From NCBI GenBank assembly GCA_026399515.1, contig JAPLQT010000091.1, positions 1-61,934 on the forward strand: a stretch of DNA of 61,934 nt. The letters run 5' to 3'. Both the position numbers and the translations under genes were made by a program. The notes beneath the pieces were generated by a model. The model was given only the letters and a program-made list of their open reading frames with translations. It was not told the origin of the DNA and did not search any database. This document shows positions 51,403 to 60,268 of the stretch, in pieces. Position 1 is the stretch's first letter; each line of letters opens with the position of its first letter. The DNA comes from Pseudomonadota bacterium. Lineage in GTDB: Bacteria; Pseudomonadota; Gammaproteobacteria; Burkholderiales; Rhodocyclaceae.

Positions 51403-52416
51403 CTATGACTTACGCGCCACGAAGTAGGACTTGATCGCCTCGACCACGGTGTCGATGTCCGCGGCGTTCAAGTCGAGGTGAGTGACCAGGCGCGCGTTGT
51501 AGAGCGCCTGGATGAGGATTCCGCGCGCTTTCAACGAGGCTTCCAGCGCCGCGCAATCCTCGTGCGGAAACTGCACGAATACCATGTTGGTGGCCTGGGA
51601 GACCTCCTTGACCTCGGCAATCCCTGCCAGGCCTCGCGCCAGCCGTTCGGCGTTGGCATGATCCTCCGCCAGCCGCGCGTCGTGATGCCCCAGCGCATAC
51701 AGGCAGGCCGCCGCGAGTAGTCCGGATTGGCGCATGCCGCCGCCGAGAAGCTTGCGCCAGCGATGCGCGGCCTGGATCAATGCCTCACTGCCAACCAGCA
51801 CGGAACCAACCGGGCTTCCCAGTCCCTTGGAAAAACAGATCGAAACCGAATCGAAGGGCGCGCACAATTCGGCGACGGACTGACCCGAGGCCACGGCGGC
51901 GTTGCAAACCCTGGCGCCGTCCAGGTGCGCCGCCAGTCCCCGGCTGCGAGCCAGGCCGGTCGCTTGGCTCACGTACCCGGCCGGAAGCACCTTGCCGCCG
52001 ATGGTGTTCTCCAGGGCCAGCAAGCGCGTGCGGGCGAAATGGTCGTCGATCGGCTTGATCGCCGCGGCGATCTTGTCCAGCGGAATGCTGCCGTCCGCGG
52101 CATTCTCCAACGGTTGCGGCTGGATGCTGCCGAGCACCGCGGCACCGCCGCCTTCGTATTTGTAGGTATGGGCCAACTGGCCGACGATGTACTCGTCGCC
52201 GCGCCCGCAGTGCGCCATCAGCGCGGCGAGATTGCTTTGCGTACCGGTCGGAAGAAACAAACCGGCCTCTTTGCCGGCCCGCTCCGCGACGACGGCCTGC
52301 AAGCGCTGCACGGTGGGATCGTCGCCCCAGACGTCGTCGCCCACTTCGGCCGAGAGCATCGCCTTGAGCATGCCCGGCGTCGGGCGGGTCACGGTATCGC
52401 TTCTAAGATCGATCAT
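51403..52416 (-). CDS. ltaE: Low-specificity L-threonine aldolase
   Basis: A 337-residue PLP-dependent aldolase that splits L-threonine or L-allo-threonine into glycine and acetaldehyde. The conserved start MIDLRSDTVTRPTPGM, GDDVWGDDPTV, LFLPTGTQSNLAALMAHC, LAHLDGARVCNAAVA and the PLP-lysine in SICFSKGLGSPVGSVL are all present. The ATG overlaps the stop of the acyl-CoA ligase by 4 bases, so it is co-translated with the fatty-acid cluster although its reaction is unrelated. It is the last gene of that leftward run. Confidence 0.93.
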   Translation of the reverse strand: MIDLRSDTVTRPTPGMLKAMLSAEVGDDVWGDDPTVQRLQAVVAERAGKEAGLFLPTGTQSNLAALMAHCGRGDEYIVGQLAHTYKYEGGGAAVLGSIQPQPLENAADGSIPLDKIAAAIKPIDDHFARTRLLALENTIGGKVLPAGYVSQATGLARSRGLAAHLDGARVCNAAVASGQSVAELCAPFDSVSICFSKGLGSPVGSVLVGSEALIQAAHRWRKLLGGGMRQSGLLAAACLYALGHHDARLAEDHANAERLARGLAGIAEVKEVSQATNMVFVQFPHEDCAALEASLKARGILIQALYNARLVTHLDLNAADIDTVVEAIKSYFVARKS

Positions 52417-54074
52417 GTTGTTCTTTCCTGTTCACGCTCCTGCAATGCGCGCCACTGCACTTTACCGGTGGCGGATTTCGGCAGTGTTTCGATGAACTCG
52501 ACGATGCGCGGATACTTGTAGGCCGCCATGTTCCGGCTGGCCCAATCGACGATCTCCTGTTCCGTCACCTTGCCGCGATACGCCTCCTTGAGGCTGACCA
52601 GGCACTTCACGGTTTCCCCGCGATGCGCATCCTTGGCCGAGATGACGCAGGCTTCCTGGATCGCCGGATGCTGGTACATCAGCGCCTCCACTTCGGCGGG
52701 CCAAACCTTGTATCCTGACGCATTAATCATGCGCTTGAGGCGATCGACCATGAAGAAATAGCCGTCCTCGTCGGTGCGTCCCAAATCGCCGGTGCGGAAG
52801 AAGCGCTTGCCGCCGATATCGACGAAGGCATCCGCGGTGCCCTGCGGATTGTTCCAGTAGCCGAGAAATACCTGCGGGCCGTTCACCACGATCTCGCCGA
52901 CTTCGCCCGGCGGCAGTTCGGTAAAGGTCTGCGGGTCGACCACGCGCGCTTCGACGTCGAAAATCGGAATGCCCAGGCATTGCTTCTTGGCGCGGTCGGG
53001 CGGATTGATGTGGGTCGGCGCGATGGTCTCCGACAGGCCATAGCCTTCCACATAGGTGATGCCCCTGTCGAGCAGCTTCTGGGCGATCGCCTCGGGCATC
53101 GCTGCGCCGCCGCCGCTCATGCGGGTGATCGTGGAAAGATCGTATTTGTCGAGGTTCGGATTCATCAGGAAATCGATGATCATGGTCGGAATCGCCGTCC
53201 ACCCGGTGACGCCGTAGCGTTGCACGCACTGCGCCGCGGCTTCGCGATCCCAACGCGGCAGCAGCACCACGGTAATGCCGCAGAACAAAGGACCGCTCAT
53301 CGCACCCTGCATGCCGGTGACATGGAAGAAAGGCAGCACCGCCATGAACGTGGAATCCTGTTGGATACCGAACCACTGAATTCCCGCCACCAGCGTACTC
53401 ATCGCCGAGCGGTGCGTATGCATACAGCCCTTGGGGTTGCCGGTGGTGCCCGAGGTGTAGGGCATCACACAGAGATCGTCGGGTCCGACCGTGACCGGCC
53501 CTGGCTGCAATTCCTTCGCCAGTGCGTCGCTCCACAGCGTGACGCCGGGATCGGCGATGGGCAGGCGCGGCGCGGCTATGAACTCGGGAACTTTCAGGTC
53601 GGTCGGCCGCTTCAGGTAATCCGAATAGGCGGCGACAAGAATATGTTGCAATCCCTCGCCCAGCAGCGGTTTCATCTGCGCATACAGATCTTGCGCGATG
53701 ATAGCCGTGACGGCACCGCTGTCACTGACATAGTGACGCAATTCATTGGTCAAATTCATCGGATTGATCGGCACCACCACTGCATTGGCGCGCAGGATGC
53801 CGTAGTAGGCGAGCACGAATTGCGGGCTATTCTGCATGAACAGCAGTACCCGGTCACCCTTCTTCACACCGCACTCATGTTCCAGGAAGCCGGCGATGCG
53901 CTCGGCTTCGTCCTTGAATTCCTTGAAACTGATGGTGGTATCGTAGAAGACCAGGTAAGGCTTGTCTGGGAAGCGCTTCGCGGAAACATCGACGTTATAG
54001 AACAGGTCGGTTTCCGGTATCGTCATGTGGCGCGGCAGGCCTTTCGGCCAGTATGCAAAATGGCGATCTGACAT
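52413..54074 (-). CDS. Long- or medium-chain fatty-acid-CoA ligase (AMP-binding)
   Basis: A 553-residue acyl-CoA synthetase that activates carboxylic acids with ATP and CoA. The ATP-binding P-loop CVMPYTSGTTGNPKGCMHTH, the YGLSE motif (VEGYGLSETIAPTH), the TGD core (RTGDLGRTDEDGYF), and the C-terminal GYKVWPAEVE and catalytic-lysine segment TLPKSATGKVQWRAL are intact. Acyl preference cannot be read. GGGGAG precedes the ATG. It lies 26 bases after the acyl-CoA dehydrogenase and overlaps ltaE by 4. In the cluster it would supply the acyl-CoA that later enzymes process. Confidence 0.92.
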   Translation of the reverse strand: MSDRHFAYWPKGLPRHMTIPETDLFYNVDVSAKRFPDKPYLVFYDTTISFKEFKDEAERIAGFLEHECGVKKGDRVLLFMQNSPQFVLAYYGILRANAVVVPINPMNLTNELRHYVSDSGAVTAIIAQDLYAQMKPLLGEGLQHILVAAYSDYLKRPTDLKVPEFIAAPRLPIADPGVTLWSDALAKELQPGPVTVGPDDLCVMPYTSGTTGNPKGCMHTHRSAMSTLVAGIQWFGIQQDSTFMAVLPFFHVTGMQGAMSGPLFCGITVVLLPRWDREAAAQCVQRYGVTGWTAIPTMIIDFLMNPNLDKYDLSTITRMSGGGAAMPEAIAQKLLDRGITYVEGYGLSETIAPTHINPPDRAKKQCLGIPIFDVEARVVDPQTFTELPPGEVGEIVVNGPQVFLGYWNNPQGTADAFVDIGGKRFFRTGDLGRTDEDGYFFMVDRLKRMINASGYKVWPAEVEALMYQHPAIQEACVISAKDAHRGETVKCLVSLKEAYRGKVTEQEIVDWASRNMAAYKYPRIVEFIETLPKSATGKVQWRALQEREQERTT

Positions 54075-54100
54075 GGTGCGCTCCCCTTCCGCCGGCCGGA

Positions 54101-55318
54101 TCAGAGGTACTTCGACAATTCCATCTTGCCGATCTGATTCTGATGGACCTCATCGGGACCGTCGGCGAAGCGCAGTGTGCGCGAGTGTGCATAAGCCAGC
54201 GCCAGGCCGAAGTCGTCCGAGACGGCACCGCCGCCATGCGCCTGCATCGACCAGTCGATCACCTGGAGGGCCATTCTGGGGGCGGCCACCTTGATCATGG
54301 CGATTTCCTTCTTGGCGATCTTGTTGCCGACCGTGTCCATCATATAGGCCGCGTTCAGCGTCAAGAAGCGCGCCTGGTCGATCATGATGCGGCTATCGGC
54401 GATGCGCTCGCGCGTCACGCCCTGGTCCGACACCAGCTTGCCGAAAGCGACGCGCTTGAGGGTGCGGCGGCACATTTTTTCCAGCGCCCGTTCGGCCACG
54501 CCGATCAGCCGCATGCAGTGGTGGATGCGGCCAGGCCCGAGGCGGCCCTGGGCGATCTCGAAGCCGCGCCCCTCGCCCAGCAGGATGTTGGAGACCGGCA
54601 CCCGCACGTCCTGGAAGCTGATTTCGGCATGGCCGTGCGGCGCGTCGTCGTAACCGAACACCGGCAGATGGCGCAGCACCTTGACGCCCGGCGTATCCAT
54701 CGGAATCAATATCATCGACTGTTGGGAATGGCGGCTGGGGTTGTCCGGATCGGTCTTGCCCATGAAAATGATGATCTTGCAGCGCGGATCGTTGGCGCCC
54801 GAGGACCACCATTTGCGACCGTTGATCACATAGTGATCGCCGTCACGGACAATGCGCGCCTGGATGTTGGTGGCGTCGGAGGAGGCCACGCCCGGTTCCG
54901 TCATCGAGAAGCACGAACGGATCTTGCCTTCGAGCAGGGGCACCATCCATTGCCGCTTCTGTTCCTCGTTGCCGTAGCGCTCGATGGTTTCCATGTTGCC
55001 GGTATCCGGCGCGCTGCAATTGAAGACCTCCGGCCCGATCGGCGAGCGGCCCATGATTTCGCACAGCGGCGCGTATTCGAGATTGGTGAGTCCGGCGCCG
55101 CGTGGCGATTCCGGTAGGAACAGGTTCCACAAGCCCGCGGCGCGAGCCTTCTCTTTCAGTTGCTCGATGATCAGTGTGGGCACCCAGGGATTGCCCTTCT
55201 TGCGGTTCGCCTCGATCTCGGCGAAGAACGTGGCTTCATTGGGATAGACGTGCTCGTCCATAAAGGCACTGACCCGCTGTTGCAACGCCTTGACCTTGTC
55301 GCTATGTGAAAAATCCAT
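54101..55318 (-). CDS. Acyl-CoA dehydrogenase, ACAD10/11 type
   Basis: A 405-residue flavoprotein dehydrogenase. [42 protein letters not shown] (in pieces) is the FAD-binding start typical of ACAD10/11-like enzymes, and [32 protein letters not shown] plus [43 protein letters not shown]-like C-terminal sequence completes the fold. In animals the family eliminates phosphate from phosphorylated hydroxyacyl-CoA. The neighbouring APH-type kinase fits that idea. AAAGGA precedes the ATG. An intergenic repeat lies just upstream. Confidence 0.9.
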   Translation of the reverse strand: MDFSHSDKVKALQQRVSAFMDEHVYPNEATFFAEIEANRKKGNPWVPTLIIEQLKEKARAAGLWNLFLPESPRGAGLTNLEYAPLCEIMGRSPIGPEVFNCSAPDTGNMETIERYGNEEQKRQWMVPLLEGKIRSCFSMTEPGVASSDATNIQARIVRDGDHYVINGRKWWSSGANDPRCKIIIFMGKTDPDNPSRHSQQSMILIPMDTPGVKVLRHLPVFGYDDAPHGHAEISFQDVRVPVSNILLGEGRGFEIAQGRLGPGRIHHCMRLIGVAERALEKMCRRTLKRVAFGKLVSDQGVTRERIADSRIMIDQARFLTLNAAYMMDTVGNKIAKKEIAMIKVAAPRMALQVIDWSMQAHGGGAVSDDFGLALAYAHSRTLRFADGPDEVHQNQIGKMELSKYL

Positions 55319-55357
55319 GCTGCGTCCTTTCAGGAAAACTTCAATTGGGGGAAATAC

Positions 55358-55522
55358 AGTTACGAAGCGCCCCGTACCCTAACCCCAAAGTCGGGCACCA
55401 GTACCCCACGAGCGCGGCGAGCAATTTGTAGCCCCCGCCTGGGCGGGGGTTGGGGGTGGGGGCGTAAATCCAGGCTTTTGCCGATTTCATGGCACGGAGA
55501 TGGTTTGACGACCATGTGAGTT
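55358..55522. repeat. Intergenic hairpin repeat, copy A
   Basis: Starts AGTTACGAAGCGCC, contains CACGAGCG-CGGCGAGCA, the hairpin CCCCCGCC-TG-GGCGGGGG (55432-55449), and ends GATTTCATGGCAC followed by CATGTGAGTT. It aligns along nearly all its length with the copy at 58.1 kb, with one extra segment of about 25 bases near the start. It fills the spacer between the acyl-CoA dehydrogenase and phosphotransferase genes. Confidence 0.75.
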
Positions 55523-55524
55523 GG

Positions 55525-56592
55525 CTATGACTTACCGATAATTCTTTCGACCTGCCGCCAGGCTTCTTCGGCCAGCGGCCGGGTGCGCTTGCCCGTCTCT
55601 ATTGCTTCCTGGCTGGAGGCATTGCCTTGCACCGCCCGCGCCATGATCCCCTGCATGATGCCGGCGAGCCGGAACATGTTGAAGGCGATGTAGTATTCCC
55701 ACTCCTTGGGCGCAATCGGCCCACGACCGGTACGCCGGCAATAGGCGGCGACATAGTCGGTTTCGCTGGGGACGCCCAGCGCCTCAAAATCGATGCCGAC
55801 CAGGCCGCGGAACAAGCCGGGCGAAAGCCGCCAGGTCATGCAGTGGTAGGCGAAATCGATCAGTGGATGGCCCAGCGTCGACAATTCCCAATCGAGCACC
55901 GCGAGGATGCGCGGTTCCGTCGGATGGAAAATCACATTGTCGAGGCGGAAATCGCCATGCACGATGCGGGTCTCGTCGCCGGGCGGAATATGTGCAGGCA
56001 GCCAGGCGATGAGATTGTCCATGGCCTCGATTTTCTCGGTCTCGGAAGCTTTGTATTGCTTGCTCCAGCGCGCCACCTGGCGCTCCAGGTAATTGCCCGG
56101 CTTGCCATAGTCGGCCAGCCCCACTGCCTGGTAATCGACCATGTGCAGGGCGCTGATGACGCGATTCATTTCATCGAAGATGGCGCCTCGTTCGGCGGGC
56201 TGCATGCCGGGCAGGCTGGGGTCCCAGAGGATGCGGCCCTCGACGTAGTCCATTATGTAGAACATCGCGCCGACTACCGAATCGTCCTGGCACAGTGCAT
56301 AGCTCCTGGCGACCGGAACATCGGTCTGGGCCAGCGCGCTGATGACTTTGTATTCTCGATCGACGGCATGCGCCGAAGGCAACAGCACGCCCGGCGGTTT
56401 GCGGCGCATGACATAGGACTTGGCGGGGGTCTTGATCAGAAAGGTCGGGTTCGACTGGCCGCCCTTGAACTGCTCGACGGCGAGCGGCCCCTGAAAGCCC
56501 TCGACATGGCCGCCCAGCCAGGCTTCCAGGCGTTCGATGTCGAATGCATGCTGGGCCGCGACCGGGCGGGTACCGATGAATTTGTCGTTCAT
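55525..56592 (-). CDS. Phosphotransferase (aminoglycoside-phosphotransferase-fold kinase), ACAD10/11 kinase-like
   Basis: A 355-residue kinase-like protein of the APH fold. The N-lobe has VEQFKGGQSNPTFLI and a likely catalytic lysine in YVMRRKPPG. The Brenner motif HGDFRLDNVIFHP near residue 215 carries the catalytic aspartate, and VLDWELSTLG the metal-binding aspartate. This family phosphorylates the 4-hydroxyl of hydroxyacyl-CoA in the LvaA and ACAD10/11 systems. The acyl-CoA dehydrogenase gene follows after the copy A repeat, matching the fused or paired arrangement of those systems. Confidence 0.88.
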   Translation of the reverse strand: MNDKFIGTRPVAAQHAFDIERLEAWLGGHVEGFQGPLAVEQFKGGQSNPTFLIKTPAKSYVMRRKPPGVLLPSAHAVDREYKVISALAQTDVPVARSYALCQDDSVVGAMFYIMDYVEGRILWDPSLPGMQPAERGAIFDEMNRVISALHMVDYQAVGLADYGKPGNYLERQVARWSKQYKASETEKIEAMDNLIAWLPAHIPPGDETRIVHGDFRLDNVIFHPTEPRILAVLDWELSTLGHPLIDFAYHCMTWRLSPGLFRGLVGIDFEALGVPSETDYVAAYCRRTGRGPIAPKEWEYYIAFNMFRLAGIMQGIMARAVQGNASSQEAIETGKRTRPLAEEAWRQVERIIGKS

Positions 56593-56621
56593 AGTTGGGT
56601 CTGGTCCGTTAACTTAATACG

Positions 56622-56730
56622 CCACTGAGCGCGCCGTACGACGACGAGCGCAGCGAGCAAACTTAGTCCCCCGCCCTGGGGCGGGGGCGGGGGGGTGGGG
56701 GACCTTGCGAGCCTTGCTAGCTTTCATGAT
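56622..56730. repeat. Intergenic hairpin repeat, copy B (diverged)
   Basis: Contains GACGAGCGCAGCGAGCAAACT, then the hairpin CCCCCGCCC-TG-GGGCGGGGG (56668-56687) and G-rich tail GGGGGGGTGGGGGACC, then TTTCATGATCGGGGGCG. The order and hairpin match copies A and C, but the flanks have drifted. It lies between the phosphotransferase start and the MDR oxidoreductase remnant. Confidence 0.6.
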
Positions 56731-56758
56731 CGGGGGCGTAGCCAACGCATCATGAATG

Positions 56759-57681
56759 CTAGATCAGCTTGACGACTTGCTTGCCGAAATTCTGTCCCTT
56801 CAGCAAGCCGATGAAAGCTTCGGGCGCCTTGCGCAGGCCGTGGGCGACGGACTCCCGATACTTGATGCGCCCCGCCGCGATCTCGGCGCTCAATTCCTTC
56901 AAGGCCACCGGCCAGCGCGGCAGATGCTCGGAGACGATGAAACCCTGCATCTTGATGCGGTTGATCAACACCGAGCCGATATTCTTCATCGGATAAGGTT
57001 CGCTGTTGTACTGGGAAATCAGACCGCACACGGCGATGCGCGAGAAGGCATTCATGCGTCCCAGCAGCATGTCGAAAATCTCCCCGCCGACATTCTCGAA
57101 CACGCAGTCGATTCATCGACGACATAACGGCATTTCTCGGCCCCGCCGGCAATGCCGACGGCGCGTGCACCGTGGATCTTGGCCAGTTGGCCGACAACGC
57201 TGCCCACCGCGCCCGAAGCCGCCGTCACCACCACCGTCTCACCGGGCTTGGGCGCGCAGATATCCATCAGTCCCACCCAGGCAGTGACGCCCGGCATGCC
57301 CAGCACGCCCAGATAGGCAGACAGCGGCACTTTCGAGTCATCGATCTTCTGCAGCATGGTGCCGTCGCTGATGCCATACAACTGCCAGCCCAGATAGCCG
57401 GAGACCTTGTCACCCGCCTTGAAGCCGGGGTGCTTGGATACCACCACCTCGCCCACCGTGCCGCCGACCATGACGGCGCCGACGGCGACCGGCGCCGCAT
57501 AGGACTTGGTGTCGTTCATCCGGCCGCGCATATAGGGGTCGAGCGAGAGGTAGTGGTTGCGCACCAGGACTTCGCCGTCCTTGGGTTCGGGTATCGGCGT
57601 GGCGACGATGTTGAAATTGCTCTCTTCGACCCAGCCCGTGGGACGGCTGGCCAGCAATACTTGCAGATTGGTTTCGCTCAT
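56759..57681 (-). pseudogene. NADP-dependent MDR oxidoreductase, inactivated by an internal deletion
   Basis: The first 190 residues are a good zinc-independent MDR oxidoreductase (YLSLDPYMRGRMND, GYLGWQLYG, VTAASGAVGSVVGQLAKIHGARAVGIAGG...KCRYVVDE). The frame then goes off-family. The C-terminal half resumes in another frame with VFENVGGEIFDMLLGRMNAFSRIAVCGLISQYN. About 25-30 codons usually found between VVDE and the FENVGG strand are missing, and the joined frame is shifted by one base near 57105-57115. No single product of the usual ~335 residues can form. Homologues reduce 2-alkenal or 15-oxo-prostaglandin-type enones. Confidence 0.8.
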
Positions 57682-57719
57682 TTGATTTTCCTGTTGAGTT
57701 GAAAGCGGCGGAGCGAAGC

Positions 57720-58130
57720 TCAGTTGCCCTCGCCGTCGTGCATCTCTTTGCGCAGCATGAAAGTGCCCAGAGATTTTGCGATCATTTGGCCGGACGCATC
57801 CTGCGCCTCGGCTTCGCAGAAATACAGCGAACGGCCGCCGCGCAGCACCCGCCCCTGCGCCACGACGCGACCGGTGGCCGGCCGCAAAAAGCTCATCGAC
57901 ATGTCCACCGTCATGACGCCGCCCTTGTGTTGAAACGAAGTGCGCGCCGCCATGGCCATGGCCACGTCGAGCAGCGTCATGATCACGCCGCCGTGGGAGA
58001 CGTGATAGCTGTTCATCAGTTCCGGCCGCAATTCGACCGACACAACGGGGCGACCCTCGTCATTCAATTCGGCCTTGACGCCGAGCATGTCGAGGAAAGG
58101 CACCTGGATGCCGAAGTAATCGGTCGCCAT
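57720..58130 (-). CDS. PaaI-family hotdog thioesterase
   Basis: A 136-residue single hotdog-fold acyl-CoA thioesterase. The signature around MNSYHVSHGGVIMTLLDVAMAMAA (residues 40-62) has the conserved HGG and an aspartate four residues further along the central helix. VDMSMSFLRPATGRVVAQGRVLRGGRSLYFCEAEAQD is the second half. PaaI-like thioesterases release CoA from dead-end or excess acyl-CoA. It sits in the acyl-CoA degradation run between copy C of the repeat and the MDR oxidoreductase remnant. Confidence 0.9.
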   Translation of the reverse strand: MATDYFGIQVPFLDMLGVKAELNDEGRPVVSVELRPELMNSYHVSHGGVIMTLLDVAMAMAARTSFQHKGGVMTVDMSMSFLRPATGRVVAQGRVLRGGRSLYFCEAEAQDASGQMIAKSLGTFMLRKEMHDGEGN

Positions 58131-58134
58131 GCTT

Positions 58135-58272
58135 AGTTACGAAGCGCCCCGCAATCCACGAGCGCAGCGAGCAGTTTGTTGCCCCCGCCTGGGCGGGGGT
58201 CGGGGGTGGGGGCGTCAATCCTGGTCTTGAACGATTTCATGGCACGTAGGTTGTCTGGCGACTATGTGAGTT
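58135..58272. repeat. Intergenic hairpin repeat, copy C
   Basis: AGTTACGAAGCGCCCC, CACGAGCGCAGCGAGCAG, the hairpin CCCCCGCC-TG-GGCGGGGG (58182-58199), GTCGGGGGTGGGGGCG, then TTGAACGATTTCATGGCAC and TATGTGAGTT. It is the cleanest copy and is nearly colinear with copy A. Its end overlaps the stop codon of the SDR gene by 2 bases, and its start lies 5 bases before the thioesterase ATG side. Confidence 0.75.
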
Positions 58273-59044
58273 ACGTAATACAGGCGCCGCCATCTACGGC
58301 GACATACTGGCCGGTGATGTGGCGCGAGGCTTCGGAGGCCAGGAACACCACCGCGCCTTTCAGGTCCTCGTCGCCGCCCAGGCGGTGCAGGGGCGTCGTG
58401 GCGATCACCGATTTCTCGATGATCTCCAGCAAGCCCTGCGACATTTTCGAGGGGAAGAAACCGGGGCAAATGGCATTGACATTGATGTTGTACTTGCCCC
58501 ATTCCGACGCCAGGGCGCGAGTGAAATTGACCGCCGCGCCCTTGCTGGTGTTGTAGGCCAGCGTGGTCATGTCGGGTGGGCCGCCGGAGAGGCCGGCGAC
58601 CGAGGCGATGTTGATGATCTTGCCGGACTTCTTGGGGATCATCACGCGTTTGCCGACTTCCCGGCTGAGCTGGAACATGGCGTTGATGTTGAGGTTCATC
58701 ACCTTGTTCCAGGCGTCGGTCGGATGGTCCTCGGCCGGCGCGCCCCAAGTGGCACCGGCGTTATTCACCAGGATGTCGATGCTGCCATATTTAGCCAGCA
58801 CGGCGTCCACCATGCCGGGGATAGTGTCGAACTTCGACAGGTCGCCGGTAATGGTCAGCACCTCGACGCCGAGTTTCTTCAGGTGGGCTTCCGCCTCGTC
58901 GAGCTCGGCCTGTTTCCTGGCCGTGATCGCCAACTTGCACCCCATCTCGCCCAAGGCCTCGGCCATCTGCAGGCCGAGCCCGCGCGAGCCGCCGGTGATC
59001 AGGGCAATCTTGCCGGTAAGATCGAATAGTTTTTTTACGCTCAT
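58271..59044 (-). CDS. Short-chain dehydrogenase/reductase
   Basis: A 257-residue classical SDR. It shows TGGSRGLGLQMAEAL (cofactor glycines), NNAG in ILVNNAGATWGAP, the catalytic serine in NIASVAGLSGG, and YxxxK as YNTSKGA. AVDGGACIT at the C-terminus is typical. In the acyl-CoA degradation run it may reduce or oxidise a keto or hydroxy group on a CoA ester (as LvaD does on 4-oxo-acyl-CoA), but substrate is inferred. It starts 9 bases after the thiolase stop. Confidence 0.9.
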   Translation of the reverse strand: MSVKKLFDLTGKIALITGGSRGLGLQMAEALGEMGCKLAITARKQAELDEAEAHLKKLGVEVLTITGDLSKFDTIPGMVDAVLAKYGSIDILVNNAGATWGAPAEDHPTDAWNKVMNLNINAMFQLSREVGKRVMIPKKSGKIINIASVAGLSGGPPDMTTLAYNTSKGAAVNFTRALASEWGKYNINVNAICPGFFPSKMSQGLLEIIEKSVIATTPLHRLGGDEDLKGAVVFLASEASRHITGQYVAVDGGACIT

Positions 59045-59053
59045 GGTAGTTCC

Positions 59054-60232
59054 TCAGCAAACTTCGAACAGGCCGGCGGCACCCTGGCCGCCGCCGATGC
59101 ACATGGTCACGACCACATACTTGACGCCGCGCCGCTTGCCTTCGATCAAGGCATGGCCGGTCAGGCGGGCGCCGGAAACGCCGTAAGGATGTCCGACCGC
59201 AATCGCCCCGCCATTCACGTTGAGGCGATCATCCGGAATACCGAGCTTGTCGCGGCAATAAATCACCTGCACCGCGAAAGCTTCATTCAATTCCCACAGG
59301 CCGATGTCCTCGACCTTCAGGCCGGCGCGCTGCAACAGGCGCGGAATCGCGAACACCGGGCCTATACCCATCTCGTCCGGCTCGCAGCCGGCCACGGCAA
59401 AGCCGCGGAAGATCCCCAGCGGCTGGATGCCGCGCTGCTCGGCGAGCTTGCCGTTCATTACCACGCAGGCCGAGGCTCCGTCGGAAAACTGGCTGGCGTT
59501 ACCTGCGGTGATGACCCCGCCGGGGAATACCGTGCGAATCTTGGACACGCCTTCCAGCGTGGTGTCGGCGCGTATGCCTTCATCGGCGGAGATGGTCACC
59601 TCCTTGGTGGACAAGCGCCCGGTGGCCTTGTCGGCGACGCCCATGGTGACCGTCATCGGCACGATCTCGTCATTGAACTTGCCCGCCGCCAGGGCCGCCG
59701 CGGCGCGCTGCTGGCTGCGCGCACCATACTCGTCCTGCTTGTCGCGCGGGATGTTGTAGCGCTTGGCCACCTGCTCGGCGGTTTGCAGCATGGTCCAGTA
59801 GATCTCGGGCTTGTTTTGCACCAGCCAGTTCTCGGCGATCATGTGGCGGTTCATCTCCTGTTGGACGCAAGAGATCGACTCGACGCCGCCGGCGACCATC
59901 ACCGGTACCTGGTCGACGATCACGCGCTGGGCCGCCATGGCGATGGTCTGCAAGCCGGAGGAACAGAAGCGGTTTACCGTCGCGCCGGCGGTCGTCACCG
60001 GCAGGCCGGCGCGCAGGGCGATCTGCCGGGCGATGTTGGCGCCGGTTGCCCCCTCGGGGGTGGCGCAGCCGATGAGGACATCCTCGACTTCGGCCGGGTC
60101 GATGCCGGCACGCGCCACGGCGGCCTGGACGACATGGCCGCCGAGGGTGGCGCCGTGAGTCATGTTGAAAGCGCCTTTCCAGGACTTGGCCAGCCCGGTA
60201 CGGGCGGTTGATACGATTACTGCATCAGTCAT
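59054..60232 (-). CDS. Acetyl-CoA C-acyltransferase (thiolase)
   Basis: A 392-residue thiolase of the FadA/AcaB type. The nucleophilic cysteine lies in [17 protein letters not shown] near residue 90; the ELNEAFAVQ and [14 protein letters not shown] segments supply the catalytic histidine region, and the final cysteine is in [14 protein letters not shown]. It cleaves 3-ketoacyl-CoA, or runs in reverse to condense acetyl-CoA, so it could also feed the phaA-less PHA cluster. It follows the FadB-type gene by 36 bases, the usual fadBA order. Confidence 0.93.
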   Translation of the reverse strand: MTDAVIVSTARTGLAKSWKGAFNMTHGATLGGHVVQAAVARAGIDPAEVEDVLIGCATPEGATGANIARQIALRAGLPVTTAGATVNRFCSSGLQTIAMAAQRVIVDQVPVMVAGGVESISCVQQEMNRHMIAENWLVQNKPEIYWTMLQTAEQVAKRYNIPRDKQDEYGARSQQRAAAALAAGKFNDEIVPMTVTMGVADKATGRLSTKEVTISADEGIRADTTLEGVSKIRTVFPGGVITAGNASQFSDGASACVVMNGKLAEQRGIQPLGIFRGFAVAGCEPDEMGIGPVFAIPRLLQRAGLKVEDIGLWELNEAFAVQVIYCRDKLGIPDDRLNVNGGAIAVGHPYGVSGARLTGHALIEGKRRGVKYVVVTMCIGGGQGAAGLFEVC

Positions 60233-60268
60233 TGCAATTCTCCAGAATTTTTTGCGGTTTCCCGTTGG

